Shown: in pieces, positions 36,201 through 51,200 of the stretch
Position numbering within the stretch: position 1 is the first letter of the stretch
Layout: the number at the start of each line of letters is the position of its first letter
Origin: Coffea arabica
Lineage: Eukaryota; Streptophyta; Magnoliopsida; Gentianales; Rubiaceae
Length of the DNA: 64,000 nt
Direction of reading: 5' to 3'
Assembly (NCBI RefSeq): GCF_036785885.1
Contig: NC_092312.1
Span: 23,082,001 to 23,146,000 of the forward strand
The notes under the pieces: generated by a model
Told to the model about the DNA's origin: nothing
Seen by the model: only the letters and a program-made list of their open reading frames with translations
The model's database searches: none
Made by a program: the position numbers and the translations under genes

Positions 36201-39200
36201 TCATGAATCAGGGTAGATATCCTAACTTGCTTAAAATAAGTCCATTATGTATTTCTGATCTATAATTTGTTTTGAAGCGCTTTCATTTCCTTTTTACTTT
36301 GATTTTCAACTTATCTTAAGCTGAAAAGCTGTTTCAGAGAACCACCTTTGGAAATTTATCAACATATTTCTAAGACTAGTGAGACAGTCTCATGCATTTC
36401 AAGAATCACTTTTTCTAGATACTTTCGTGGCCACAATGTCAAATCACATCGAAGATATAATTCAGTGACATATGAAGGTTGCAAACTTTTGCAGCATTAT
36501 TAGCAGTCCTTATAGACTTCACATGACTTAAGAAAGCCTAAAAAACTTACAGGTGAAAAGCATGCAACGTTATTCGGTCAATTCAGTATGAGAAAAACAA
36601 GGAGATAAATAGAAAAATTTGCAAACACAACCATTGCTTAAAAGTAAGAAATTTACATACCAGGAATTGTTCCAGCCTTCGGTTTACAAAGTGATGCACC
36701 TAAAATTAAAAGAAAATGATTAACAGGAGGAACTTATGCTTCAAATCACAAATATAAGTATGACGGTATAGCTGGAGAAAACAATTCTAGTCAGCATAAA
36801 AGTAAGGATTTTTAAATGGCTCCTGTAACCTTGACAGAAGCCTCATTCATTTGCTTTGAATATGATGACATTGACTTACCTCATCAATTGTGCTGCTATC
36901 TACTTTTATGGGTTGAACTGCAGCTGCAAGTTCTAAAGAATGACTTAAATCCAGATTTTTGTTGTTTTCAACCAATAGTTGCACCTATACCAAACAAACA
37001 TGACATAAACTATATGCTACAGGAAAATCCAAAGTTCATTGAGATTCTTAGACATACAAGACCATAAGAGATTCTCCGCAAACCAAATGGATCATTACTG
37101 GAACTTGGCTGACAACCAGCAGCAAACAAGCCAACAAGGCTATCCAGCCTGCAGGATATGGCAAGATACAATGGAGCTTACAATTATAACAGAAAAAATA
37201 TTTGCTTTTGGGTTTTTATATTCCTAAAGTTGAACATCCTGTTGTTTTAAAAGTGGCACATGTAAATAGCACATTAACCACAGAAGATAATATTGAAGTC
37301 TAAGCATGATTTCTCGAAAAATAAAAATAAAAAATTGGAATAGCTATAAATATCAAAGGAGCTACTTGTGGGTTAACCTGTCAGCAATAGCCAGTACAGT
37401 CCCAGCATCAGTTTTAGGCAGTTTATCTCCTGAAAATCGCGGTAGTGTAATCTCAAACACTGCCTCTGCTATCTGTTATAATACAAAGACGAAGACAATT
37501 CTCAATGCCACAAAGAGGAAAATACTACAGCAAACAAAAAGTGATTTAACCAAGAGTGACCATAATCAACAAGAGCCACAAGACATTAAAGTGAAAAAAA
37601 AAAAAGAATCTTCTGAAATCCATTATGTCCTCTTGTTAAACCAAATTCATCCTATTTATGCCTAATCAGCAAAATGAAAGTGCTAAAAGAGGCAGTAGCA
37701 TATCATGTTTGGAATAGTGAAATATAATCTCATTTTGCTAAAAGAGGCAGTAGCGTATCATGTTTGGAATAGTGAAACATGATCTCAGCATTATTTCATA
37801 CCAGAAGTGCTTCCTAAGAGCCATCCTTCATTTGAGTGAATGATCACTTCAAAAATTAAAAGCGAATGTAGATACAACTCTAGTGCTAAATGTAGTACAC
37901 ATTCAGGACAAATTAATTGTTGCTGCAGTGAGAAAGTCTCTTTGTGCAAGCTTTCAGAATATAAACAACTGCATTGAGTTGCAAAACGGATGGCTTGTCT
38001 AAGTCTTAATAAATCCATACATATAATGGCAAACAATTCATTATAATTTATGTGTCTCAAAAGTAACTGAAGACTTGAAAAAAAAAATGATGCTACACCA
38101 AGCCACCTATCAATAAGGAAAGAGTTTCAAAGAAGATTAACCACACTCACAAATTCCATCAACCGTGCATTTAAAAATGGAACACAAAAGAATTAAAATA
38201 GATTAACTATCAGCAAAATTAAGACAAATGTCATTCTGTCCAAAGCTAAAATCATTCAATGGCAAGAAACACAAGCAAAAAGAAAACCATCTGAAACCAA
38301 ATATAGATAATTTCACGAACCTCCTTTGAATAGCCATCTCTAAGAGCATAATGATGAGCCATAGTGCCTGAAAGACCAGTAAACTCCATAACAACTGCTG
38401 TGGCAAGATCTGACATAGCCAATGATGCAGCCTCTTGAATAACTTGGAGCACTTCTTTACTTACTCCAAGAAACAAGCCTACTTTGGCAGCTGTATGTTG
38501 GATACGATTCACCTTGTCTAGCATTGTCCCCAGCTTTTCCTGATTATTTACATCAATAATAAGGAAAAAAGTGCACAGCTTAAAAAAGATTATACACGAA
38601 GCGATGATACTAAGCCCATCAGTCCTTTCTGTAAACTAAGTATCTTTGAGGATTAGCACCAAAGAACTTGATTAATAGTGGCCATCACCATTTTACACAA
38701 CACAATACGCTAGGAAGATCACAATCAAGTTCATTCCTTCCGAAAACTATAAAAACAAAAAATAACAATTCCATAAATTTTAGTTACTACATTCAGCTCT
38801 ACATAGTGAAGATTTTGAACTAAAAGTTTGGCTACAATACTATTTGATGACAGAGTAGATAAGCACACTTTCATTGTACAACTAAGAAAGCAAATGACTA
38901 CACCATTCTCCTCCATGGTAGTCTACCCCCCCCCCCCCAAAAAATCAGAAAGAAATAAAATAAAAAGAACAAAAACAAGAACATCATAGACACAGAGTGA
39001 AACTTACATGAAAAAGAATGCCTTTAAGTTGACTTCGGAATTCAGAAAATCTTTTACTTGTATCCATCTCATAGAAAAACTTTGCATCTTCGTAACGAGC
39101 TCTGCAAATTGCATACTTAACTTAGTTCAGTTTTGAAATATAAAAAGGAAAATAAAAACGTAAGATACACTATTATAGCCAATCAAATAGTCCATTTAGA

Positions 39201-42200
39201 TTGTAATAACAAATGTCAACATAAGATACACTATTATAGCCAAACAAATAGTCCATTTAGATTGTAATAACAAATGTCAACATGACAGCAGCAGAACTAA
39301 GGTGAATACCAACCTTAAAACAGCTTCATTTCCTTTCCTTACCACAACATCATCAATTGCTCCGTTAGCAACCTGCAATAGAATCCAGTAGCATATGATT
39401 AACTGAAAACTAAATCCTTTCAGTTTCGAGAATATTTAATACCTAAAAACCATAGCAGGTAGGAAGGTTTGAATATCTCACATTTATGAAGTATGGTAAC
39501 ATTTCCCCATTCTCATCAGTTATTGCAAAGTATTTTTGGTGCTTCTGCATGACCTGAATGATTTAAGAAAATCAGCCAGTGATAACAAAATACCCCTACC
39601 GCAAGGCCAAGAAAGAAACAACAGATGAATTGAACATCCCCCTGGTAAGAAGGTCATTACTTCTAGAACATTATACACTATAGACATATTTTTATACTTT
39701 TGTTTCTAAATACATTTGCTTTTCCTTTTTTTTTTTTGGTGTAGGGGCACCAGCATATAGGGGGAATAGCTTCTTCATGGAAATCAAAAACAACAAATTT
39801 TGTATCAGCCGCATAAGGAGCATCCCAAATTCATACAATTACAACAAATTTGTAAATTTACCATATTCTTTTGATTAACCAACAATCTTCATCCTGCAGC
39901 CAAGAGAAAGTTCCAACTCACATTGTTTTATTCTACTGTGTTGAGGAAGATGGGATCCAGGCAAAAGAAGGTGCAAGTTATACTCATCTAGATAGTTCTT
40001 AAAAAGGAACAGTGCAAAATCTTTAACAATTTCAAACCAAAATTTTTGATTCTAAGGAATGGCAGTGGCTACCACTCCCCACCATCTGTCTATGCATGCA
40101 CAAAATACTACATCTATTCCTTAGTCAATTAGAACAGTCAAAGTGAAAGTTGTTCTTGTGCAAAGAAATGCATACCATTATCAATAGTTCCTTCGGAAGC
40201 TTTAAAAAGCTATCTTTAAATTCCCCAAGTACTGGAACAGGTGCTTCAACAAGATTCACAACCTAACGACCGGGGATGGAAATACACCTAGATGTTACTC
40301 ATGCTTATGAAAATGGATAAAGAAGTAAGACATCTCATCCTTTTTTACCTCATCTAGTAAATCATTCTGCATAACGACACAGCCATTGACACTTGCTGCC
40401 AGAGCATTAGACTTTTCTATAATAATCTTCTTCCTTTGCTGCCAAAAAAATGGAAAAAATAATAACTCAGTAATGTTCTTTTCCCTTGTCGTAGTTCGTA
40501 ATTAATAGCACGCACTTAAACAGTGGAATATTCAGAGACAGAATCACCTCAATATCAACAGTAATTCCACTGTGCTGCATCAATTTAGCATAATTCTCTG
40601 CATTCTCTACCTAAATGCATACAAGGATATATACCATTTAGGCAACAAAAGAAACAACTCATCAGCTTTCCCTGTATTGAAAAAATGAATCTTCATTTTG
40701 GCAATTTAACAGGGAAAAAAGCATCATGCAAATACCTCTACGGTAGCTGATGCAGTGTTTCTAAGACCATGAGAAAAATTTCCACTATGAAAAAAGTAGA
40801 TAAACAAGAGCATTAGCATCAAATGGACTCAAATACAAGTCAAAAAAATAAGATTTTGAATCAAAGAAAAATACAAGTTAAAAGGCATGTATACACTAAA
40901 AAAATAATACTAAAATAATGAAATAAAATAAATCAGATGCAGCAGAACTATCAAGAAGTATCTGCAGCATGCCTTCCTCCAAGGCCAACAGGGGCTAGAG
41001 GGTTTATGAACAAAACTATTTTCAAGTTCTCCTCCGTTTCATTGTTCATATCAGAAAGCAATTGCCCAGCTATGACTAACAGTTCATCCAAGGTCCAAAG
41101 TTATGAGGCTGACAATCATAACTACAGGCCTTGGTAAAGGCATCACGATCTAAATTGAAACTTGTTTTCTGTGTACTATGCTCAAGATAAGCAATGACCT
41201 TCAAGGTTTATGCAGAGCCAGGCACTATGTTTCTAGCATAAACCACAGCACAGCAAGTCCACAACTGAAGTAAAAGGCAAAGCCAATGCAGACTTCTAAT
41301 ATTGTGTGATCAGTGACGGGTAGGTATTTATGGCCTCCCCTGACTAGGAGGAAGACACATTAAACAATTTTAAACCCCTACCATCCCCATCCCATGAGAA
41401 CATCACTATTGCACCATGTTTTCGTAATCTCAACATTTACAACATCAGGAAATATATCATATACTCCATAAAACAAAAGTCAAGAAAACCCTCTGCGAAA
41501 ATACACGAGGAAAGATATGAAACCTCACCTTAGAACACCAGCATAACTAAAAGGAACGATACTGTCTCCATGAAGAGCCAAAATCCAGCGGATAGGTCTG
41601 CTGAACATAATCTTTGCACAACAGAACAGCAAAAATTGTAATCAGATTTTGAGTACAAGGACAAGTAGACTGTAACAAAGTCAAACAGGTAAATCAAATC
41701 AGGTAGGACATGATTAACCCTTTTTCCCTCCAAAGTGATTCTAAAATGTCAAAAGTTTTTTGAATCCAATCAGGTAAGACATGATCTAGCTTTCTTTCTT
41801 TACACAATTTGGCATATATTCCTAAAAGCACCCATCCCCCCAAAAAAATTAAAAGTAAAAATAAAAATGAATAAAAATCAGCTCACCAGACAAAACTACC
41901 TTTTAGGAGCAGAGATGCATGGACAAAGAACTGACTAATTAATTGAAAACAGCATAGGAAGCACAAAAATCAACACCAGGATTGCATAAAAGGAACTTGC
42001 TGAAAACCTATATGGACATGAGTTAATTAATCCTGAATAAACAAGTCCATAATCAACCACAATTATGTTACGCTGTTTACACCATAAACTTAAGATCCGC
42101 CCAATAAGGCTCTGAGGCATGAACATTTTTTTTTCTTAATTGAAGGACGAATTGTGAGCTTGACCCAGAGGAATAAGGAAATGAGATATTGATCTTAGGA

Positions 42201-45200
42201 CATCAGAAAGCAGGATGACAAGTTGACTAGTATATCAAGCCTAACGGTCATAAAACCAATTTACTAGCTTCAGCTCATTTACTTTGAACCTGCATTGGTC
42301 ATTTGCTCCAGTTTCATCTGTCTATGACCCAACACAAATACAGCTCCACAACAAATTCTATCGTAGTCACTGAACATGATTGAAACTCGCTCAAGAATTT
42401 AATCCAAAGTTAAAAAGGCTTTTCAAAATGAAAAAACCAAAAGAAGATTAATTAGGTATATGATATTAAAGAGATCTGGTAACACTAGCACACACCTCAG
42501 AGTTCCATCTCATTGACTTTGAAAATGATATTTTTGCAATCATCCCTGGTAACTCTTCTGATAGAACCTGTAAAGATAATCATCAACATAGGGCCTAGAA
42601 GATGAGCAATTGACAAAGTAGAAACTTCAAATGATGTAAAATCATAATTATCATTGAAGAACATACATGAATAACACCTGAAGAACAATATCCAGAAGCA
42701 ACCAAGAGAAAAATAAAACAAACCCTGATCAGCCTGTGTTACTGAAGCATAAATAACAGTGCTACAGCAATAAGCATCAGAATATTGGCACATGCTATCC
42801 ATTGGTAGACTGATACCAGACATGCAAAGACTTTATACTCTGTTTCGCATATTACCTTCTCTTTATAGGATAAAATGCTGGAGAATGATAAATATCATGA
42901 GCACAAAAATTACACGATAAGATGTAATGGGAAAAGTCATTTGCATTATGTTGGAAACTTAGGATAACTTGATGTTGGTTCTTGCCTTTTTTTTCCCACA
43001 TGATCCATGCCATTTTTTTAAAAAAGTAAAAAGCAATCAAATTAAGAATAGCACCTCAGTTGAGTCTCATGCTTGCAGAAAAAAATTTAAAAAAAAAAAA
43101 AAACTTTTCTACTTGAAATATAAATGTGCATTTCTCATGTCAAAATGGTAACACTAGAAATGAATGAGAAAGAAAAACAGCAAAAGTTTCTTTAATTATC
43201 TTTTTTATTTTTGGGTGAATAGACCCCACAGTGGTTAATGCTAGAATTTATGAAGCAGAAAAACTTAATGATGTACCTCCAAAGCAGGTTTTGCAGTCTC
43301 AATTACACGAACAAAAACATATTCTGTTTTTCCTGCAGTGATAACCAGAAATAATGCATTAATATCCTAAGCCTTTTTTCTTTAGGAAGAAATCATGCTC
43401 ACAAATGAGTCTATACAAGTTTGGATTTTATGCAGTAAATTTTGACACCAAATTCAAGCATCTTAAGAATATGCCAAAACAGAAACAGCTGAACAAGGTC
43501 TTTTCATCTCTGCGTACAACAAAATTTCAACCTCCAATTTATGGTTACCTTGCTAAGCTAACATGAACACTGAAAACAGCAAAAAGCATCATCAAAACAA
43601 GCATCTGCACTAGCATACCTTCAACTCGTCTATACATACTATCCAAAGGTACAGAGTTTCGGCGACAAAATCCTTCGGCGGCCTGAAAAGGAAAAAGAGG
43701 TCAATAACCATTTTTTATCAAAGTAACAACTGATTAGAAGATACAGAATTCATCACAAGGAATTTAACACCAAACTAGAGACTGGGAACATTTTTAAAAA
43801 TTTACTCAATAAACATTACATCTATCCAATACAAAACTCCAATGAAGAAACCCAAAAGAGAAGGATAAACAAAATCCCAGGCACCCTCACGCCAACAATA
43901 TGCTCAACCACATGGTCTACTTTATGCCAAAAGCTAATAAAATACATGATCAGAGACAGCAACAAGATTGGCATGGGCAAGATTCACTTTCAGAAGCTAT
44001 CAAGGGCATGAACCAACCTAATACTGCTCTTTAACTGAACCCAGTCGGTTTCAGATACTAGACAAATCATTATCTCAGATAGAAGCATTTAAAAGCTTTT
44101 ACTGTCACCTTCTTCAGAAAGTTATTGATCTTCTAAGAAAGACAGTGTAAACCTAAAGGAGGTAAGACCTTTGTAGGATTTCCTTGCTGGTCAAATGCTT
44201 TGGAAACTGGAGGTCCTCGAACCTCCACCTCGTTCTCAACTTGCTTAGCCCATAGGTTCTCAACATGCACCTGCAAATTGCAATATCTATACAGCTCAAA
44301 GATATGATAAGCAAATATACATTGTCAAGGAACAAGTTAAACCAGAACATGTAAGATGGATATATAAGAAACTATGTACGCAGGAAAGTAATCAGAAGGT
44401 TTAACCTCGAGTCAGCAAAGAATAGGCTAGAGAAGTTTAGAAGAGAGGGATACGAAAAAACACTCTCAAAATACAATAGTAGTTAGAAATAATATAAATC
44501 TTCATTTTCTGGTCATCAAAAGCATCCCTATCCTTGCTTGTCCTCATCTGAAACCAAGATTCAAATAGGAAAGAGGTACTTGGTGGCCGAAAAATCGGTG
44601 CCACCAATTTATCTCTAAGACTGGAGAAAGCTCATCTAATGTGGGAAGCTTAGCACTGCAAAATGATTACAAGGAGTGCTACGGCATTAAAGATTCTTCT
44701 AACTGGCACATAGGACCTATTGGCTCAGAAATAAAACAGCTCTAGCACAAAGATAGTGCAGCACTTATTTTTCTTGCAACTATTATGTGATGATATACCA
44801 CTAATCTCTTCCAAAACTGTGTTTCAGACCAGCCTAGTACAAGAAAAAGACAAAATACAGCCAACTTTGTTAGCAGTAGTGATGTCTGATCTGTTCTAAA
44901 CAGTGCTTGATTGTATTATAGTAACATATCTAACACCACCACAATTATCTTTCATAACAACCCATTTGCTACAAAAAGTTAATAGAGTCATAAATAAAGG
45001 TGTTATACGTTTCATAACAAACTAACACATTGCTTTTCAACAAGTGAATCAACTCTAGTCAACATTAAGCTATGATGACCAAACATGAAGCAATATGAAT
45101 CAACACTCACACATATTTAACCTTACTCATACCCTAAAAATAACAATTTCCTAAAGATTGCACAAATTAAAAATCCTGGAAACGCTCAAACAAATTTATT

Positions 45201-48200
45201 AGCTTTATAGCTTATGAAAATGGTCATAGAACAATTTTCTACCATCATCAAGCAAAAGATTCTTAAGGCAAAGCCTACCAGCATCTACAGCCTTCCCAAA
45301 TTGAAAGCATGGCACGTCATTTCAATACAACATGAACCATGCGAACACAAGAAGTATTGTCCCTTCTAAAAGATCCTCAGGCTTATTATTCATCAAGCGC
45401 ATCTCATCCAGAAAAGACCAGTCAAAAAGATAAGAGTTTATGGAAAGCCAAAAAGAAAAAGACAAACACAAATGGTAAGGGAAAGCATGGGGAAACTTTC
45501 ACGCAACTGAAAAGGTTAGAAATACATTTTTAACATAGTAACACAAAATCATGCAACGATCACAGCTCCACATAGAATCATGCAACGATTACAGCTCCAC
45601 ATAGATCTCTTAGGTTTCCATATTCACACCTATGAGCAGTTTCAGGAAATACTTTTCTCTCATGCCTTTCTTTGTTCAGCTTCCCGTAAGGAAACATTAA
45701 TGAAAAGGCAACAGAAAAACTCACAAGTCTTGATCAACTCGATATGGATGGAAGCATTTTGGGAAAAATACAACATAAAGCGCAAATCATAAGAAAAAAA
45801 CGGCAATAGCACTTGTTCAATCGGACATGAGAGAGACTTCATGCCTATTAAACTTCCAATTTATTACCCGAAACCGACTGATATCACATAAACCTAGCAT
45901 ACTTTTTTGACATGACACCTTAGCTGTCATTCCCAGCTGCTGCTTCTTATTTTTCGCCAGTCACCTTTTGAACCTTTTCCCCTTTCTATTTCTCCCCCCC
46001 CCCCAAGGGTTTGCAGAATTGGTAGAAGGGAGTAGTGGAACAAAATGAAGGACAATTTTAATCCAGTGTGGCATGACAACATCAAGACCTGAAAAGCTCC
46101 GAGTTAAATGGAAATCATAAATCATGTTGAGAACATACCACTAGTCGACGGGGTGTCCCATACATTTTCACTTCCCCATGTCTTAGCCTCTGTTTTTCCA
46201 GTAATTGCACTACGAGATCTTGGAGCTGCAATGAAAAGACTCCATAAACATAGCATTTGAAGAATTCACTAAGAAGACATTTGACATTCTCCAGGTGTAA
46301 ATTTTTTTCCCATTAGGCAAGTTAAACATGAACTTTTATATGGAAAAATGGAAAAAGAAAAAGAGGTCAATAGAAAGCCACTTCATTCAGAATAATCTTA
46401 AAACAAGATAGACACTAGGGGAAAAAATGAGAAGGTTAAAGACAGCAAACAACATTGCAACAGAGAGATATGTACTAATCAGAAACTAAAACTCTAAATC
46501 TACTATAATAAAGCAAAGCATATTTACTTGCTTGCACACATCGACAACATCATGTGGTGGTAATTCTTCTGTTCCAATTTCAAGAACAAAAGTCCGTGGC
46601 TTTGCAGGAACCTGGCTGACACAAAAAACATAAGAGAAGCAACCAATGAGAGTGAACTGCATTAGAGGCTAAACCATAAGTTCCCTGCAAAACTCAAAGA
46701 GTTTCAGCACCAATCATAAACTAAGATGTGAACATTAATCCACAGTTAAAATTACAGAAGAGTAACAGAAACAAGGACAAACACAGATCTGATGTAAAAT
46801 GTGACAAAAAGAGCAGAAATTACACATAGCATCTGAAACACAAACCTTCATGATTGCTTCCTCCATGACTTCCCTCAGAATGGTGGAATTACCAGATTGA
46901 GAAATGACACCCAAAGGGTGGCCAAGAGACTCCCTAGTTTTTAACCAGAGTTGTGCACATTGACGAGCTAAACTGGAAGACAAGCCAAGACAAACGTTGA
47001 GCACGAAATTCCCCAAATTAGCAGAGTCCAATTTAGAGGTAACATTTTCAGTCTAGTCAACAATAAAGAAAAATTATAACCAGCAGAAAGCAGAAACACC
47101 AATACAAAACGGATCTTTCAGAAGCGAGGGCAGGAGATTTACATGTCTAACACTTGCACTCAAAGATCAAGCATATAATTACAAGAGACAACATTTATTT
47201 GATGAATACCATACAACAAACTAGATAGTGCAATAGTCAAAGCTTGCACATGTCCTTTATCAGCAGAGCCCAAGAATTCAACTCTCACCTGCGCATCCGA
47301 CCGAAATAACGAGCACGTTCTGTAACCCCTACAAAACCTCTAGAGTCCAAAATGTTAAAAGCGTGAGATGTCTTCAACAGCTGATCATACCTAGCATGTC
47401 ATGAGCAGATGTTAATCACAGCGAGAATTCAATATAAATAACACATTTCCATTTACTTAAGAAAAGAAAATTGCAAAAAATGAAAACCTACGCAGGTATT
47501 GCAAGGCCCAAGTCAAGCAGAGAATGTGCTTCTGCTTCAAAAAAGTCAAAGTGCTTTTGAATATGATCAACACTGGCATGCTCTAAATAATAGGCGCTCA
47601 TTTCCTTCCTAAAGCAGAATTCAGTGGTCGTCAGCTTTGTTATTTCTTATGAAAGTCAAGACTGAATAGGATGCAAATTAGGGTTAAGGAAGGTAATCTC
47701 CTCAACATAAAGAAAATAGACAACATATTCTGACACATAAAAGCACTAAATAGCACATACTTGGATCACAACCATAATGCGCAAAGGAAAAATTTTGGAT
47801 ACAAGTTTTTTAGAAATTTGGAGCTTCAAAAGGTTGTAATTCATGAAGCATAGTTAAGATACCTAAAGATAATATCAGTCAATTTCCTGATATATGGTCC
47901 AATGGATTAAAAGAACCCAAAGCTAAACAAATTAAAGGTGATTACCATCTAACTTTTTATGGCTTCTACTCTCCTTTCTTTGTTAAATATTATACTTGGA
48001 AGAGAGCATAAATTAATTGCAAAGTTAGAAACTGCTAACAATTTCATGCAACCATTCAAAGAGCTTCCTTGACCAATACCATATAGAAACTTCACGCACA
48101 GCCAATAGTTTATTCTTTTTTAGATCTCACATCAATATTCTCTGCTTTGATCTTCCATATCCCTCTATATGGTACTCAAGGCTAATTTATACAGAAAGCA

Positions 48201-51200
48201 GTCAGCCCAATTATCCCAAAAACCAACAGAAACTCCCACCTACAAGCCTTGTGAAATTTCTGATCAAGTTAATATGTTTCTAGATGCTTCTTCGACCATA
48301 AATTCCATTATAAAGAAAAGTTAAACATTTTAAGCATACATATTACAGTCAATTGCTTCAAATGCCAGAAAATTCATGACAGCTAGAAGTAATAAACTAT
48401 CAATTTGGTTCAAGAATTTTGGATCAAACTTGTTCCATGATGTACCAAGATCATTTTAAACCCTGTTGCTAAAGTTACATAAAGCAAAGCACTCTGCAAT
48501 AATTTAACCAGCTGGCAGAACTAAAAGGCTTACTACCCAATTGAGGCCTAAAATGAATAGAATGCTAAGAGGTCCTAGAGGTTAAGTTGGTTTCCAGCAT
48601 ATTCTGTGTATGTCAAAATAGCACAGCTGAAGCTAATCAGTCGAAAGGAATAGCGAAGGACTAAAGCAGTCCGAAAGGCGTAACAGCATTTTGTGCCTTA
48701 AAAATAACACAACACTTTCAATTAATTAGGAACAAAATACTAGAATATAAAGCCATATATTCCACAGCCACAAAATACGATTAATATCATGATGACCAAC
48801 ATAGGCAAATTTGAGGGTTTAAATAAGCTCTAATAAAGAGCAAACCTACAGGGAGTATGTAGTATCCACAGAAGACTAATACACCCCAACTAAAAACTTC
48901 TAAAAGAATAACCCATACTTCCTTACAAAGTTAATAATCCTAACACAAAGTAATAGTGACCTTTTATGTTAGATATAATAATTTTCCAGCATTCCATCTA
49001 TCCATTCTGCATTGAATACTTGCCACTATGGAAGTCACGTAATATTTATCTCATCCCCAGCAAAAACCTTCTTCATTGCTTTATGCGCCAAACTAGTTAG
49101 ACACTCTAGATACTGGATTTATATTGACATTGACATAAGTAGCATGATGACAGCAACACCCTGTTATTTTGTTATGATAACATGTATTTGCATTATCATG
49201 TACGAGCCCCATTCCAAGTTAACATCTTCTATATAAAAACAAGAGAAAGTGAGAATTCTAAAGTAAAGGCCCTAAAATGTAATTATATACCAAAATATTT
49301 ATCATAAACATATCATCGTACACTACACATTGAATTCAAGCTATGAGTCTAGAAAACAAAAGCCCAAGAGGTGAACATGCCAAAGTCCAAGAATCAATTC
49401 AAAATGATGTGAAAAATCTCAATAAAGAAAATGGATTAAGCATGTATTTGATAGCACATTCTATCACAGACATCACATAGATTTCTTTCTCCACTAAAAA
49501 TTCAAAATGTTTCACAAGAATACTTGACCTAAATTAAAATCAAAGCTAACTTTTAACTTCTTTTCTTCCTACCTTCTACATCCTCTGCAGTTAGTGTGCC
49601 CTTTCAATTTAAAACTCAAAAAATACAAATTAAAGTTGATATTACACAGATTTTCTAGCACTACTTGTTAGAAGACTTAATTATGTCAAGTAGCATTTAC
49701 TCATTTTCTGAAAAAAGCTCTCCATATGTGATCCCATCTGCATACTGAATCTTCTTGAAATGATCAACTCCCTGCAAACAGATAGCAAACATACAATAAA
49801 ATTTTGAAAGGGAATAATAAAACATAAGGTATGGCATAAGTGTGACCTGAAGTAACATAAGGATGCGTTCAAGACCATATGTTATCTCAACAGATGTGGG
49901 CATCAACTGAAGACTTCCAGCCTAGAAGCACAGCAAAAACAACAAAGGACAGAGTGGATTCTTATCAGTCAAGCCGGATATAAGACATGGAATAACTGTT
50001 TGAAGCTTATTAGTGATTAAGCATAGAAAATTGTTATCAAAATACCGACTGATTCTCTCTTGCCCGACATAAGTAAGAAAAAGAACCTGCTGGAAGTAAG
50101 TGAATTGTGTGATCTCCATCCCATCCATCCAAATTTCCCATCCCAATCCCCATGCGCCAAGCACCTAATTGTAGTGCAACATAAGGCAGATATGTTAGCT
50201 AAAGTCCATGGTTAAGGCAAAATCAAGTATGATGTTATATCCATCATGAGCCACTTCCGGTGAGGACCAACAAAATGCAGTCCCACCAAAGTCAGGGAAT
50301 CCAAAACGAGATACAAAGTTTAAAAAATCAAAAAAAATTCACTCAAACAGCAATAAGCACAACTGCACTTATATGAAGTTAATATACATGTGCATCAAAT
50401 CACGGCCAATAAACTGGAAAGAATTAGACCTACCGGGCTCTCCCAGTTGTCCTCAACAAAACGAATATCATGTTGATTAACATCAATACCTGCCGAGTGT
50501 AAAATAGCAAAGCAGTAATCAAATTAGGGAATTTGAGGAAGCATCAAGAATGTATATGGTACATGAAAGTTCAAGGTATGATGCAGATTTATTGAATGCA
50601 GAGGAAAAGTAAAACATAACTTTTTCATTCTCCACTTTCGATATTACCCACTAGGTATACAAGTGACATGCAGAATCCAATTTCATACAAGTATCTTACA
50701 TGACCCAAACAAGGAATTAAAAATTTTGACTGCAAATGATAGGACATCTTCATGACAAGCATAAGAAACAAAAGAGACCCAGAAATGTCCGGAATGGTAA
50801 GTACACAAAGAATCAGCATGAAATATGATGATGACTGCAACTAACATCACAACCTAAGGCAGACAAGCTCCGTATAAACAGGTCCTGTGAATTCCCAGGA
50901 TCAGGCTTCAGTATAACCTGATATCAAGTAAAACCAAAAACTACAGAGTCAACCGAAAGAAATCCACAACATGCAATTTGTATAAGCAACCAACTCATAT
51001 CCAATATTAATCTAGTAAGGTAAATGCAACTAGCCTGAAATTGAGTATGGCGTTGAAGTCTATTTGGGTTTTCACCATAACGACTATCATCAGGCCGGAT
51101 GCTAGGTTCCATATACCTTCCATCAGAAACTACAACATCAGTACTCAGAAGAACAAACCGAAAAGGTAGCAACAGATTTGTATCATAGACAACATTAAAG

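Noticed and set aside
35999..36265. Open frames inside introns of the synthetase gene on the plus strand (for example 35080-35376, 35999-36265, 51914-52270)
   Set aside because: They lie antisense within introns or over exons of a fully supported gene, and none encodes a recognisable domain.
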